This document shows positions 10,497-21,293 of a stretch of DNA of 64,000 nt, piece after piece. Every line of letters starts with the position of its first letter. Positions within the stretch are counted from its first letter, which is position 1. A program made the position numbers and the translations under genes. The notes under the pieces were generated by a model. That model searched no databases. It saw only the letters and a program-made list of their open reading frames with translations, and had not been told where the DNA came from. This DNA is from Tamarix chinensis. Taxonomy: Eukaryota > Streptophyta > Magnoliopsida > Caryophyllales > Tamaricaceae. The stretch spans positions 101,537,569-101,601,568 of the forward strand of contig CM060176.1 in NCBI GenBank assembly GCA_030549775.1, read 5' to 3'.

Positions 10497-13165
10497 CTTT
10501 AACTACATTACTCTTCATCATCTCTTTGACACTTTTCAGTTGAATATTTCTTTAACCTTTTGCCTTAGATCTAGAAGGATTCATATTGACATTCACTTCT
10601 CCACCAAAAATGTCATCATCAAATGAAATTCCAACTCCATGCTCATTCAAAACCAAATCACTCAAGCCCTTACAAGCATTTCCTACAGTTTCCTAGAAGT
10701 AGCATTACAATCATTGGGTGAAATAATAGATATAAACTTCCTAATCAATTGAACTCTTCATGTAGAAGAACATACAACATTTCCTAAAGGAGATGAATCA
10801 ATATCAAATTTCCTATTCCTTTACTAAAATGTTTTGACCATCTATTCAAAATATAATTATTATGTTTCTTCACAATAGAACTAATATTCTAAATACGCAA
10901 GCAATGGTAACACATAATTCTAACCTCTTACCACATATTGCAAGTGCATAAAACTTCAGCAAATGATAACCTAAACTCCACTACATGATGGAAAACATCA
11001 ATTATCATCCTCCAAACATAAAATTTATTTAACCCATCAAAAGAATCAATTATTTCTTGATGATATGTTACACACTTTTTAAATTAATCAAAAAGTACAT
11101 ATATCTCACAAGTATATACATGTCTAACATGTGACAACATCTGCAAATTATCTAAGGCCATCTCTACATCACCTTCCTAAACTAGAACTTTTAATGTTAT
11201 TAAAATTAGGATCCAAGTTGTAGTATGATCCTAAGATCCAAAAGTACCAAATCAATCCATATTGCAAGTAGAATCGCTAATATAGCAGGATTGATCATGG
11301 TCGATGGGGATACGATTAGGGTTATAAATTAGCTAAGCCAGTTCAATATTTAGCTCAATTAAACTGGTTAAAAGTTCAATTTAACTCGTTCATTTAATTA
11401 AGTGATGCAAGCATAATCCTCGATTTTAGGCTTATTTATTAAACGAGTCGATCTTAAGCCTAATAAAGGAAGGCTCGATTTATTTTATGACTTTGGCTTA
11501 TGAGCTCAGCTTGGCTCGACTTCTTTGTTTAATTAAATGAGCCAAGCTCAAGCCTTATTTTAAGCTCATTTAGTTAAATCAGCCGAGCCTAATCCCAAGG
11601 GTGTTCAGCTTGATTCGACTCATTTACATCCCTGATCGTGATCCTGAAATCGATCATATTGATTCCAACCAAACACTACTTTCTAAACTTGGAGGACATC
11701 ATGATCGGAGTAGGATTGGTCGGGATCAAATTAGGATCAGTCAGGACTGGCTGTAGGATCTGTCGATTCTATCCAAACACCATTTTATCTTTAAAAATAA
11801 TAAAATGAGAATTTTATATTAAATAGTTTTCGCTTGAAGACTATTTTGAGTTTCATTCACATCCCTTTCATTCATCCTGTAAACCTCTATACTAGTCGTT
11901 CTCTTTTCTATCATCAATTCACTCTTCCTCCCAAAATCAAATACGTGTGTTCGTCTTGGGAAGATGAGAAATGGCAACGAACATTGATCTATAATAATCT
12001 AATGACAACATCGAAATCTAACAATCTAACAATGATTGTGCAACAAATTCCAACAATCCAACATTAGTAGCATCCACAAATTTCATTTTTTCCTTCTTAA
12101 TTTTGAACTAGGTATTTTCATTTAAGTTCCAAGATTACACAATAAATTAATAGTTTTATTTAGTATTTTAGGATGAATGTTTACCGTAGTTATAATTCTA
12201 ATTCATGAGCTTTGTGCTTTGCTCTGACGAGTTCCAGCTCATGTTATGCATTTAATTTTGATATGTTGCTCCATGATTTTTTATTTATTTATTAAGAGTA
12301 GTTCTTGATTGGCATATGATTTTATGTTGAACTCAATTATTTAACTATTTGAAAGCTTAACTTATAGTTGTTAGTGTTATTTAACTTCAAGTGTGAATAA
12401 TTTATAGCATACAAGTCTTATGAGATAATTTTTTTTTGCCATTTTTATAAGATCTTACAATCTTACGATTTGATTCTACATGCCCCACGTACCACAAGAA
12501 AGATTTAAATAACCTAAAAAACATTTAACAAAAAACCACACCCAAATATAATATTATTGCAATGGTGCCAACAAATGAATAACAACTCATATCATATTTG
12601 TTAGTCCTAAACGTTGTGTCATGAACCAGTAGTTCACCATATAACTCATGATCTTCCTTTATTCTTTTGTCCCTCCAAAAGAAACTACAAAGCTTACCAT
12701 AATCGACGACTTTAAAATCAAAGTAAAAAGCTTCTTCATTCCCTTCTTTTGTTTTACAATGTATTTGAGTTAGAATCTTGAAAACTCTTGATAGTAAAAT
12801 TAAATATTTTATTGGACACATCCCTATCAGTAAAACCAACACAAGGAGTACCACATGCCTCTTTTCTCAATACCCTCACCGAATAAAAACTCTTATGCCA
12901 TTTTCCTTCATATTTTTAATGAATTGCAATAGATCATCTCTAACTTATCCATGTGACTACAACTTATGCGCCTTTTGTGTATCACACAACAAACGGTTGT
13001 GTTCTATTACATGATGCGTAACAATCCGTACGCCTTCACTAACAGAGAAAGGGACCATATCTTGGTAGCTAGTATGAGCAATTCTTCTTGTGTAAGACCT
13101 ACATCATTTCTCTCTAAAAAAATTATTTCCAGCTTTCAAACAAACATATTATTTCACAAATAAAC
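10497..13165 (-). pseudogene. Decayed FAR1-related (FRS)/MULE transposase-like gene
   Basis: Read on the minus strand, pieces occur in the correct order. A FAR1-type DNA-binding remnant near 12,950-13,010 reads roughly EHNRLLCDTQKAHKL. A MULE-transposase segment at 12,525-12,700 (in frame to 12,854) contains DYGKLCSFFWRD and ELLVHDTTFRTNKYD. A SWIM-zinc-finger-like stretch with C-x-C and C-x-H remnants lies near 10,830-10,960, and a polar C-terminal tail at 10,530-10,690. Intact FRS proteins bind DNA and descend from Mutator-like transposases. Stops and frameshifts break this copy, and 11,200-12,480 looks like inserted non-coding DNA. A short in-frame start at 13,729 (MSTKSMENVRGRSEF...) could be an upstream exon, which is weak. 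It could equally be the transposase of a dead MULE rather than a host FRS gene. Confidence 0.6.
11200..12480. other. Non-coding insertion inside the FAR1-like pseudogene, with GAGCT/GGCTCG repeat
   Basis: This separates the C-terminal and MULE-domain remnants of the pseudogene. At 11,400-11,600 it holds a low-copy repeat rich in GAGCT, GGCTCG and TTTAATTAAATGAGC, a type also seen at 30,840-31,020 and 60,180-60,650. The open frame at 11,834-12,067 is not recognisable. Confidence 0.4.
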
Positions 13166-13259
13166 CACCATAAGCCATAGTTCTTTGTTGGTGAATCCTT
13201 ATACAAAAACCATTACGATAAGCAAAATCATTAAATAATTTAAAAGCTTCATTTCACAA

Positions 13260-13560
13260 TGAACAGATAATCCAAATATGCCTAGAGTTTCGGCCTCTTT
13301 TTCCCAGACCGCAAAGATAAAAAGCGAGCATAATCACCATATAGGTATGAATAATCTCCAAATAAATAAGCGTAATCACAAAACCCGCAAATATAAAATA
13401 ATCACCAACTATAACATAAAAATAAACACTAACTTTAAACATAATCACTACATGTGCAAACATAATCACCAAAATAAGTGAGATAATCACCAAAATAATA
13501 AACATAACCACTAAGATTAATAATATAATCACTACACTAACAAGAAAAATAACAAACTAA
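13260..13560 (+). repeat. Irregular array of ATAATCACC motifs
   Basis: At least eight copies of ATAATCAC(C/T) or close variants occur at uneven spacing between 13,329 and 13,535. The array lies upstream of the minus-strand FAR1-like pseudogene. The open frames on both strands here are translations of the repeat. Confidence 0.6.
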
Positions 13561-14436
13561 GACAAATGCCTTGTACAATACTTTATGAAAGAATAACCAA
13601 ACACACATAAAAACAAAATCAAGATCAGTAATACAAACTAGTACCATCACCATCATCATGCAGACTACTTGATTCTCCATTGACAAATTCCGATCTACCT
13701 CTCACATTTTCCATGGATTTTGTACTCATCGATTCTATAAAACCTTCCAAATTCTTTGTTTCCTTCATAACTTGTAAACTTGATGCCTATACTACTTCAA
13801 CGATGGTAGATGTGTTGAATATAAATTCATTGCTTCTTCTTTCATAATTATTACTTCAATCTTAAAATATAATAACAATAAATGATGTTGAGAATGAAAA
13901 TAACAATAATATAGTATGAACAATTGAGAGAGAATAATGTCAAGAAAAATTAGGAAAAAATTAGTTCGAGATCCACTTGAGAGAAATTAATAGGATAAAA
14001 ATTCATATAGTCTTAAAGTATTTGGTTCCAAATATAAAATATTATGTACATATAGATATACTAATATGTACACCTAAATATATATAAAAATAAAGATAAT
14101 ATTATTCATATATACATATAATTTAAATACTACTAAAAGTACTTTAAATGTCAAGTAAATTATTTAACTTTAAAATACTTTTTTTTTTAAATAAGGCTAC
14201 CTAGAGGAGCAAAGACGAAGAATAGTGACCAAAATCATTGCAAGAATTACTCAAGAGATAAAAGAGACGAAAAGCCAGCGCAATCCGTTACCGGACCTCA
14301 AATTCAGCAAAGAAGACAAAAATAAAAAATAAAAAAAATCCGCCTTGTTAAGCCCATGTCAGTCCGGGCGTATGTTACGTATGTAACTAGTGCATATACA
14401 ACCTTTTGCGTAGAGGAAGCCACTGAATTGCAGTAT
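13561..14436. other. Intergenic, no gene seen
   Basis: AT-rich sequence. A possible remnant 5' exon of the FAR1-like pseudogene lies at about 13,628-13,729 on the minus strand. Nothing else recognisable. Confidence 0.4.
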
Positions 14437-15056
14437 TGTACGGGACGGAGACCGAGACCGAGACCGAAAAAAATATAAAAATATTATTTTTTTTAATTTT
14501 AAAAAATAGAGACAATAAAAAATGTAAAAAAATTTATGTATATATATATATATATATTTTTTAAAATATACTAAATCTACTAAAATTAAGAGAAAAAAAT
14601 AAAAAAATTTAAAATGATTATTTATATTAATTAATTTTAATAATTAAATACTTTTTTAATAAAAAACTTAATTAAATAATTTTAATATAATTTTAAATAC
14701 TAAAATTTTTTTGAAAGAGATAAGATGTTTTTAGTAAAAATACATTCCAAAAACGTTTTGTAGAGGAAGGATGGCACCCAACTATCGTTTCCGTGTATCA
14801 AAATTCACAGTTGAATTGAGGAGATGATTGTCCGCCAAGATGCACGAGACTGCCTCTCCACATCCCGGAAACATTCCGAATGGATTTAAAATTTATATTA
14901 AAATTATTTAATTAATATTTTTATTAAAAATATTATTTAATTTATTATTTTATTAAAAAATATTAATAATTAAAATTAATTAATATAAATAATAATTTAA
15001 GAAATTTTTTATTTTTTTTTAATTTTAGTAGATTTAATTTATTTTAATTTATTTTA

Positions 15057-15184
<128 letters not shown>

Positions 15185-15320
15185 ATTTTTTAAATATTTT
15201 TTGTCTTTTTCATTTTTTAAACTTTTTTTTGGTAATTAATAAATTTTATTACCAAAATAGAGAAATGAAGTACAAATTGTCAAAAATACAAAACCACATA
15301 GGGGCATTCCCCTAATCAAA

Positions 15321-15788
15321 CTATACTATCCATCTATCAAGCCTCTCTAGATAATTTTTTATATGCACATTCGGCGTGTCAACAAAACAAACAAAAATCT
15401 CAATAACAAGCTGTCTAATAATGGTCTTCGAATTCCTTTGTAGCATTTGGAATACAACCAAATTCCTATTAATCCAGATATGATAGAGTAATGTATTGAA
15501 GATAGCTCTCCACACCACTTTCTTGCCTTTTCCCTTAGTCCTCTTGATCAACAATTGAAAACAACTCTGCCAGTTGTTGAAATCCCCCTGCATTTTCAGC
15601 CACTTCAGAATAGAATTCCAGAGGACTCGAGCACCTGGACATTTAGTAAAGAGGTGATCTAAATCCTCTTCTTCATTCCTGCAGACTTCACACAACTTAT
15701 CAATGGTTATCCCCCATTGATACAGTTTAGATTTAACAGGCAAAGCACAATGACAAATAAGCCAAACAATGAATTTATGTTTCTCCAA
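15321..15788 (-). pseudogene. LINE C-terminal zf-RVT fragment
   Basis: The 155-residue open frame carries the zinc-binding domain found after plant LINE reverse transcriptases: KFIVWLICHCALPVKSKL, then LCEVCRNEEEDLDHLFTKCP with its C-x2-C...H...C pattern. It is the downstream continuation of the RT frame at 15,933-17,471, offset by a disrupted 144 bp stretch. Confidence 0.85.
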
Positions 15789-15932
15789 CCCTCTGTGCTT
15801 CCAAACAAAAGCATTCTATTCAACTGGCAGGCCTGAAATTCTGATATGTTGATACACTAGGTTAGAACTTAATTTTCCAGAACGACAGCAGTTGGCATAA
15901 CATGTTCTTATCTGATTTCTTACCCTTAGCAA

Positions 15933-17471
15933 TTATTTGATATTCCACGAAAACTCTGATTTCTCTTCTAGCTGCCAAATATCCCTCCCTTTGAAGTACC
16001 TCTCATGTATCCATTTAACCCATAGGCTTTCTTTAACTTCAATAAGCTTCCCTAAAAATTTTGCAAGACAAGCTGAGTTCCAGTGAACCAATTGTCTCAA
16101 GCCCAACCCTCCTTCTTCTTTGGGCATGCAAACTTTCGACCAAGCAACAGGTGCTCTTCTTTTTTGTGGATCCATGTTGTTCCACAGAAAACATCTACAA
16201 AGACTGTCCAGTTGATGAATGACAGCCTTTGGCAGAACAAACATTTGCATCCAAAAATTTTCAATACCAAAAATAACAGACTGAAGTAACTGCAACTTCC
16301 CAACAAAACTAAGATATTTCACAGTCCATGACTTCAGCTTGTGCACAATTTTGTTAATGAGAGTTTGATATTGGCTGATAGATAGAGAAGTAGGATTTAG
16401 AGGAACACCAAGATATATGCATGGAAATGTGCCCTCTTTAAAGTTTAACTTCTGTAAGATCAGGCTTTTATCATCTTCATTAACCCCACCAAAAAATGCA
16501 CTGCTCTTTTCAGGGTTGGCTTGGAGACCAGAGGTGAGGTGAAAGATCTTCAACTTTTCCTGAATCAACTCGGCTGATTTAACATGCCCTTTACAAAAGA
16601 TGAGTAAATTATCTGTAAAACTGATATTAATGATCTTTGTGATATTGCATTCTAGATGCCCTCTGAACTGGTTATCATCCCACAAAGTTTTCAATAACCG
16701 ATGGAGATATTCCATGGTTAATACAAACAGATATGGTGACAAGGGATCACCTTGTCTTAATCCCCGACCACCCTTAAATGGTTTGCATAAGGTGCCATTC
16801 AAACAAATGGATAAATGTGTTGTTGAAATACATTGCATGATCAGCTGTATAAAGTAACTAGGAAAACTCATACCTTCCATAAGATGTTTAATGAAACTCC
16901 ATTCCATAGTATCATAAGCCTTCCTTAAATCAACCTTGAGCATCATACGGGGGCTAATATCCTTCCTTCCATACTTTCTCAACAATTCTTGAGCCAACAG
17001 TACACTTTCACCTAACCATCTCCCTTCCACAAAAGCATTCTGTGAGCTGTGTACTATATCTGGCATGATCTTCTGCATTCTGGTAGTGAGTGTCTTGGAG
17101 ATAATTTTATAAGCAACATTACAACATGATATGGGTCTATAATCCGCCATAGTGCGAGCAGCAGAATTTTTTGGAATTAAATGCAAGGAAGTGTTGTTCA
17201 AAGTTTTTAAAAGAAAGCCTGTTTCCCAAAATTGTCTAATAACATCCATAACATCTTGCCCCACAATAGGCCATGCTGTCTTATAGAAATGGGCATTAAA
17301 ACCATCATATCCAGGAGCCTTCGTGTTTCCCATACTAAACACAGCCTCCTTTATCTCACCATCAGAAATAGGTCTTATCAAATGTGCTCGGTGATCACTG
17401 TGTAGTGTAGGGCCTTTATTCACTATTTTAGGATGAACCACCTCTAGCATGTGTGAAGAAGAACCAAGCAA
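15933..17471 (-). pseudogene. LINE reverse transcriptase fragment
   Basis: The 512-residue open frame has the LINE RT blocks in order: KAPGYDGFNAHFYK; IPKNSAARTMADYRPISCCN; SQNAFVEGRW; the motif A region KVDLRKAYDTMEW; GLRQGDPLSPYLF; and the motif C region SFTDNLLIF. The catalytic motif C is normally (Y/F)ADD. Here it reads FTDN, so the second aspartate is replaced and the enzyme should be dead. The frame starts inside the RT because the element is 5'-truncated; the first ATG is not a native start. A short broken stretch (15,789-15,932) separates it from the downstream zinc-knuckle frame. Confidence 0.9.
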
Positions 17472-17560
17472 CTAAGCATATGAGTACTTTTTAAACTTTA
17501 AAAAAATAATATTTTTATATTTTCCTTCATCTTCTTTTCCTCCTGTCCTCGTATAACGCT

Positions 17561-17879
17561 GTCGTTCACTTCACATTGATTCTGATATGAACGAAGGGCC
17601 AATAATTAAAAAGTAATGTCAGTGTTCTTTTTAAATGGACAGTTAGCCAGCTAGGTTATTGTTATGTTAGAGATCATCGACATTGATTGATCCCTGTGTC
17701 AGTGTGCGATAAAGTGCTAGGTCATTCATTCACGTAACCTGCGAAGGCAAACAGAGGGTAAGGATTAAAAAAATTGAAACTGACGGTTTCGATTAGGTGT
17801 AATACTTGAGGATATGATTTTCATTGAAAGATAATTGGAGCCTAGGACTTTTAGGTAATTATAATAGCCTATCCCAAAA
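17561..17879. other. Intergenic, no gene seen
   Basis: Unique-looking sequence to the right of the inverted-repeat element; no motif or open frame recognised. Confidence 0.4.
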
Positions 17880-18100
17880 GGCGAAATACCCTCGCTCCCA
17901 GGATCTCCAATCGCCGGTCCGACAACATATTGAAAGAGGTAAATTACGGTAACTCAACGGTTAAAGACATTGTGCCCCATTCATGATGCCCACAAGGAGT
18001 CACCCCCACATTAGAGGGTTGAAACTCCCACACTGCGGCTGCCACAATTCGAATCAGGGTCACCTATCCCAACTTACCACACTTCAACCGTTGAGCGATA
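17880..18100 (-). mobile_element. SINE-like tRNA-derived element (candidate)
   Basis: On the minus strand, GCTCAACGGTTGAAG (18,083-18,097) resembles a pol III box A. About 35 bp further on, GATTCGAATTG (near 18,046-18,056) resembles box B. This order and spacing is typical of tRNA-derived plant SINEs. The left border is unclear. CTCAACGGTT also occurs in the opposite orientation at about 17,955, so the element may be compound or flanked by inverted repeats. No complete tRNA cloverleaf was made out. Confidence 0.45.
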
Positions 18101-19989
18101 TTAAAAAGGACAAGTAAAGACTTGTTTGACAAAAATCAACGCACAAAATTGTTCTCAGTGGAGGCTTGGGTTCATCTCCTATTATTAGGTTGGGTAGTAA
18201 TTTAGACTGAAATAATAGTTTTGAATCTAGATCATAATGAATATTTGTTTTTAGTTTTATTTTAAAAAATTAATACACTAACAAAGAAAAATACATTTAT
18301 AACTATTCTCACACACACACAATAATAATAATAATAATAATAATAATATTTTATATATTAATATAAACATTCACTATCATTAATACTATCTAATTGAATA
18401 ATTATATTTAAGTAGAAATATTTATAAAAAATAGGAATAATGCACTATGCAACCTTGAGTTTATACCTATAATATATATTATGCCTCCTTTTTTCAATTA
18501 GTAAAAATACCATATAACTTTGAGTTTATATTTTTACGCACCAAATGATTCTATATCCAAACGTTTAAGGTTATATTAACTGTTAAACTTAATAATATAC
18601 AGTGTGTTTCTAAAAATCTAAGGTTTTATTGTGTCTTATACTTATAAATCTACAAAATATAGATTGTTTTTGAAAAAAAAAAATTGTAAATCATATTTGA
18701 TGAAATTCTCTTATTCTTAATTGTATATGTGCGGTTTTTATTTATGTGTTTTAAAATTGACATGTTAGATATTTATGGATAGATTGTAGGGTCTTATAAT
18801 TGATGAAAAATAAAGGTCGCAAAAAACTTAACTTGGCTGAGGAGCATGATAAATTGAAGAAATTTTTGTAATAGATTGCAAGAATTAGAGCTAAAATAAT
18901 TCGAGATCGTAATGATGTTCATTCAACAATCATAATTATAGGTGATCTTTTAATATATTGTTTTAACGATTTAATTGCAACTATTGTGGTGAACCTATAC
19001 CAAAAATTTATGGGCAATATCAATGAAGGTGTTTCATTTTAAGGAAGACATACATTATTATCAACTATTAATATTACCGAATCTAAAATTTATGTGTACT
19101 CATGAATTCTTGAATATAATTAAGTACTCTAATGTACCAAATCATGTGTTAACTTTAAATATCAATGCACCCACAATGTTGTTTGCTTGGGCTATGCGAC
19201 AGTACCAAGATAGTTATTAGAAGGCTCGTAGCTCATTTTTATCAAGTAAGGATCTTTTATGAAAGTAATATTAGTTATAGAGTATTATTGTCAAAAATAT
19301 CCTTAATGCCTTTTGATTCGAGTCTTGTATGTTGAGCTCAACCGAAAACAACTTCTCATAATTATATCATATCATGTGTAATGATGCTCAACGAAAGTCA
19401 ATATCAAATTCTTTAACATTTTAAAATAGTATTTAGTCATGATCGATTATATGCCATAATTTCTAGAGTAATAAATTGTAGATGTTTGAAAATTTTAATA
19501 CATGATGATAATATTAATAAAAGTAATTTAAAAATTAGTATCATATTCAAAGAAGTGTTTGAAAAATATTTGATAATGTTAATGTATAACTACTCTACCT
19601 GTATCTTAATCTAGATTCTTACATCACATTTATTTTGCTCTATGTATTTATTACTTAATAATCCATCTAGTTTAAAAAGAAAGTTATTTTTTTACTTTGA
19701 TGATAATATTTAACTATTATTATTTTTTAAAATATAAATTTTGATATAAAATAAATTTGTATTGAAAAGTATTTTTATAATAATTTTTTTATCTCTATAT
19801 ACTAAAAAATATTAACGATCATAACTTAACATCAAAATTAACGATCATTTTTCATTTGGAACAAAAAAAAATATCATTTTTATTAAATACTTTAATAACA
19901 AAAACATTAAATACAACAGCATTTTAAATACCCAAAAACGTACACACGCATAATTATCACTTGATTGTAGTAAAGCCTACGAAGAAAAA
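18101..19989. other. AT-rich intergenic sequence
   Basis: No gene is supported. It contains an (AC)n(AAT)n microsatellite at 18,310-18,348. The open frame at 19,023-19,220 has no recognisable motif. The right part is the 3' flank of the minus-strand gene at 19,990. Confidence 0.5.
18310..18348. repeat. (AC)n(AAT)n microsatellite
   Basis: A short AC run is followed directly by nine AAT units. Confidence 0.9.
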
Positions 19990-20508
19990 CTAGGCGGACA
20001 AGCCTAGGTAAATGGAAGTAGCAACGCCAAACGCGTAAGCAATAATCGCGGCGCCAACCGCATCCCTTCTAGACTTCGTCACGATCCCAATCCCAGCAAT
20101 CCCAGCCACGCCAATCGGAACTCTCGTGAGCACCGCTTTACTGGCGTTAGAAACGACGGCTTCAGTGAACACCTCCACTGCGAATTCTTTGAATTCGTCA
20201 CACCCGAGTGTTCGTGTTCGGACCTTATCGTCGGCAACGGCAGCCGGCCGATTAGAGATAGCCCGATAAGCTCTGTCTACTTGGACCTGAGACGGCGGCA
20301 GCGGCACCCAATTCTTGATCAGTGGATTAGAAAAACAGAGGGAGAGGTGTAGGCGACCGGCAGCGTCGGGAAGTTGGTAACGGAAGATTCCGGGAAAGGC
20401 GTGTTGTGTTAAATTGAGGCATTCTTCGAATGTTGAATCGCATGCCGAGTTGAAGTCATGCGAGTCTCGGAAGCTTCGTGAAACTCGCTTCGACGCCGAT
20501 ATTCCCAT
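19990..20508 (-). CDS. Intronless plant protein of unknown function, predicted N-myristoylated
   Basis: The uninterrupted 172-residue frame has a markedly higher GC content than its flanks, which supports real coding. It starts MGISASKR, which fits the N-myristoylation consensus (Gly2, Ser6, Lys7), so attachment to a membrane surface is predicted. Residues about 20-100 form a soluble region (DSTFEECLNLTQHAFPG..., LHLSLCFSNPLIKNW). The C-terminal third is glycine- and alanine-rich and hydrophobic (VPIGVAGIAGIGIVTK; AVGAAIIAYAFGVATSIYLG), with room for one or two membrane segments. I do not recognise a named family, so no function is given. It is head-to-head with the PPR gene at 20,683, sharing a 174 bp intergenic region. 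The stop is at the low-coordinate end. Confidence 0.8.
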   Translation of the reverse strand: MGISASKRVSRSFRDSHDFNSACDSTFEECLNLTQHAFPGIFRYQLPDAAGRLHLSLCFSNPLIKNWVPLPPSQVQVDRAYRAISNRPAAVADDKVRTRTLGCDEFKEFAVEVFTEAVVSNASKAVLTRVPIGVAGIAGIGIVTKSRRDAVGAAIIAYAFGVATSIYLGLSA

Positions 20509-20682
20509 CTTATCTTTCTCTCCTGTCTCCCGCTCTGCCCTGAGGCGCCGATTTCACCTCTTGTTACCTATTATCCCCCGTGCTTCACTGTTGAATGACG
20601 TTTTTACCCTCTGGTATTTTTTCCTCTCTTCTAATCTAGTCACTTATTCGAGCGCCACCTCCGAGTTCATCATCCACTTCTG
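20509..20682. promoter_or_regulatory. Shared bidirectional promoter region
   Basis: Only 174 bp separate the start codons of the divergent genes at 20,508 (minus) and 20,683 (plus), so 5' UTRs and core promoters must overlap here. Pyrimidine-rich patches (CTCTCCTGTCTCCC, TTTTTCCTCTCTTC) and one TGACGT element (20,596-20,601, an ACGT-core bZIP-type site) are visible. No clear TATA box was found in either direction. Confidence 0.6.
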
Positions 20683-21257
20683 ATGGACTCCCTGAAATTT
20701 GATTTTTCGCTTCTGGGTAACCCTCAGAATTCTCAAATTGAATTGCTGAAATGCAAAAACAAATTCCCATCTTCTTCTTCCTCTCTTAAATTTGGGTGTT
20801 CGCGGAGGATATCATGCGGGCTAAGAAATAGCGGACCAAGAAAACACTTGTGGAGAACGAGGGTGTTGTCCACAGAAGCAATACAGGCCGTACAAGCGCT
20901 TAAACTGGCGAAGTCTTCATGTAAATTAGAGGTGGTATTAAGCACTAAGCTCTGTAGGCTCTTGAAGGCTGATTTGATGGATACATTCACGGAGCTTCGA
21001 AGGCAGAATGAATTGGATTTAGCCCTCAAGGTATTTTATTTTATTTTATTTCCATTCTTCTTCCTGATCTATTCCGGTGATTTCTTTTCATAAATTTTCC
21101 TTTTTTACCTGTTGATCAAGTGTTTTGGTTCTAGCTTACTACATGAATTCGTTTTACAGTTTTTCGTCTAATTGTTTGTGGTAGTATACGCGAGACTGAC
21201 ATGTCACAGGCCACTCCGGTTACTTCCTTGTTCTTGAATGAATTAAGTGGGGAAGAT

Positions 21258-21293
<36 letters not shown>

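Larger units (their letters stand above)
15226..17487 (-). mobile_element. 5'-truncated LINE (non-LTR retrotransposon), 2.26 kb, 12 bp TSD
   Basis: A perfect 12 bp target-site duplication TTTTTAAACTTT lies at 15,214-15,225 and 17,488-17,499. A T-run at the left border is the poly(A) tail of the minus-strand element. The body encodes reverse transcriptase and a C-terminal zinc-knuckle region, but no endonuclease or ORF1, so it is 5'-truncated as most plant LINE insertions are. It landed inside the right arm of the AT-rich inverted-repeat element. Confidence 0.88.
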
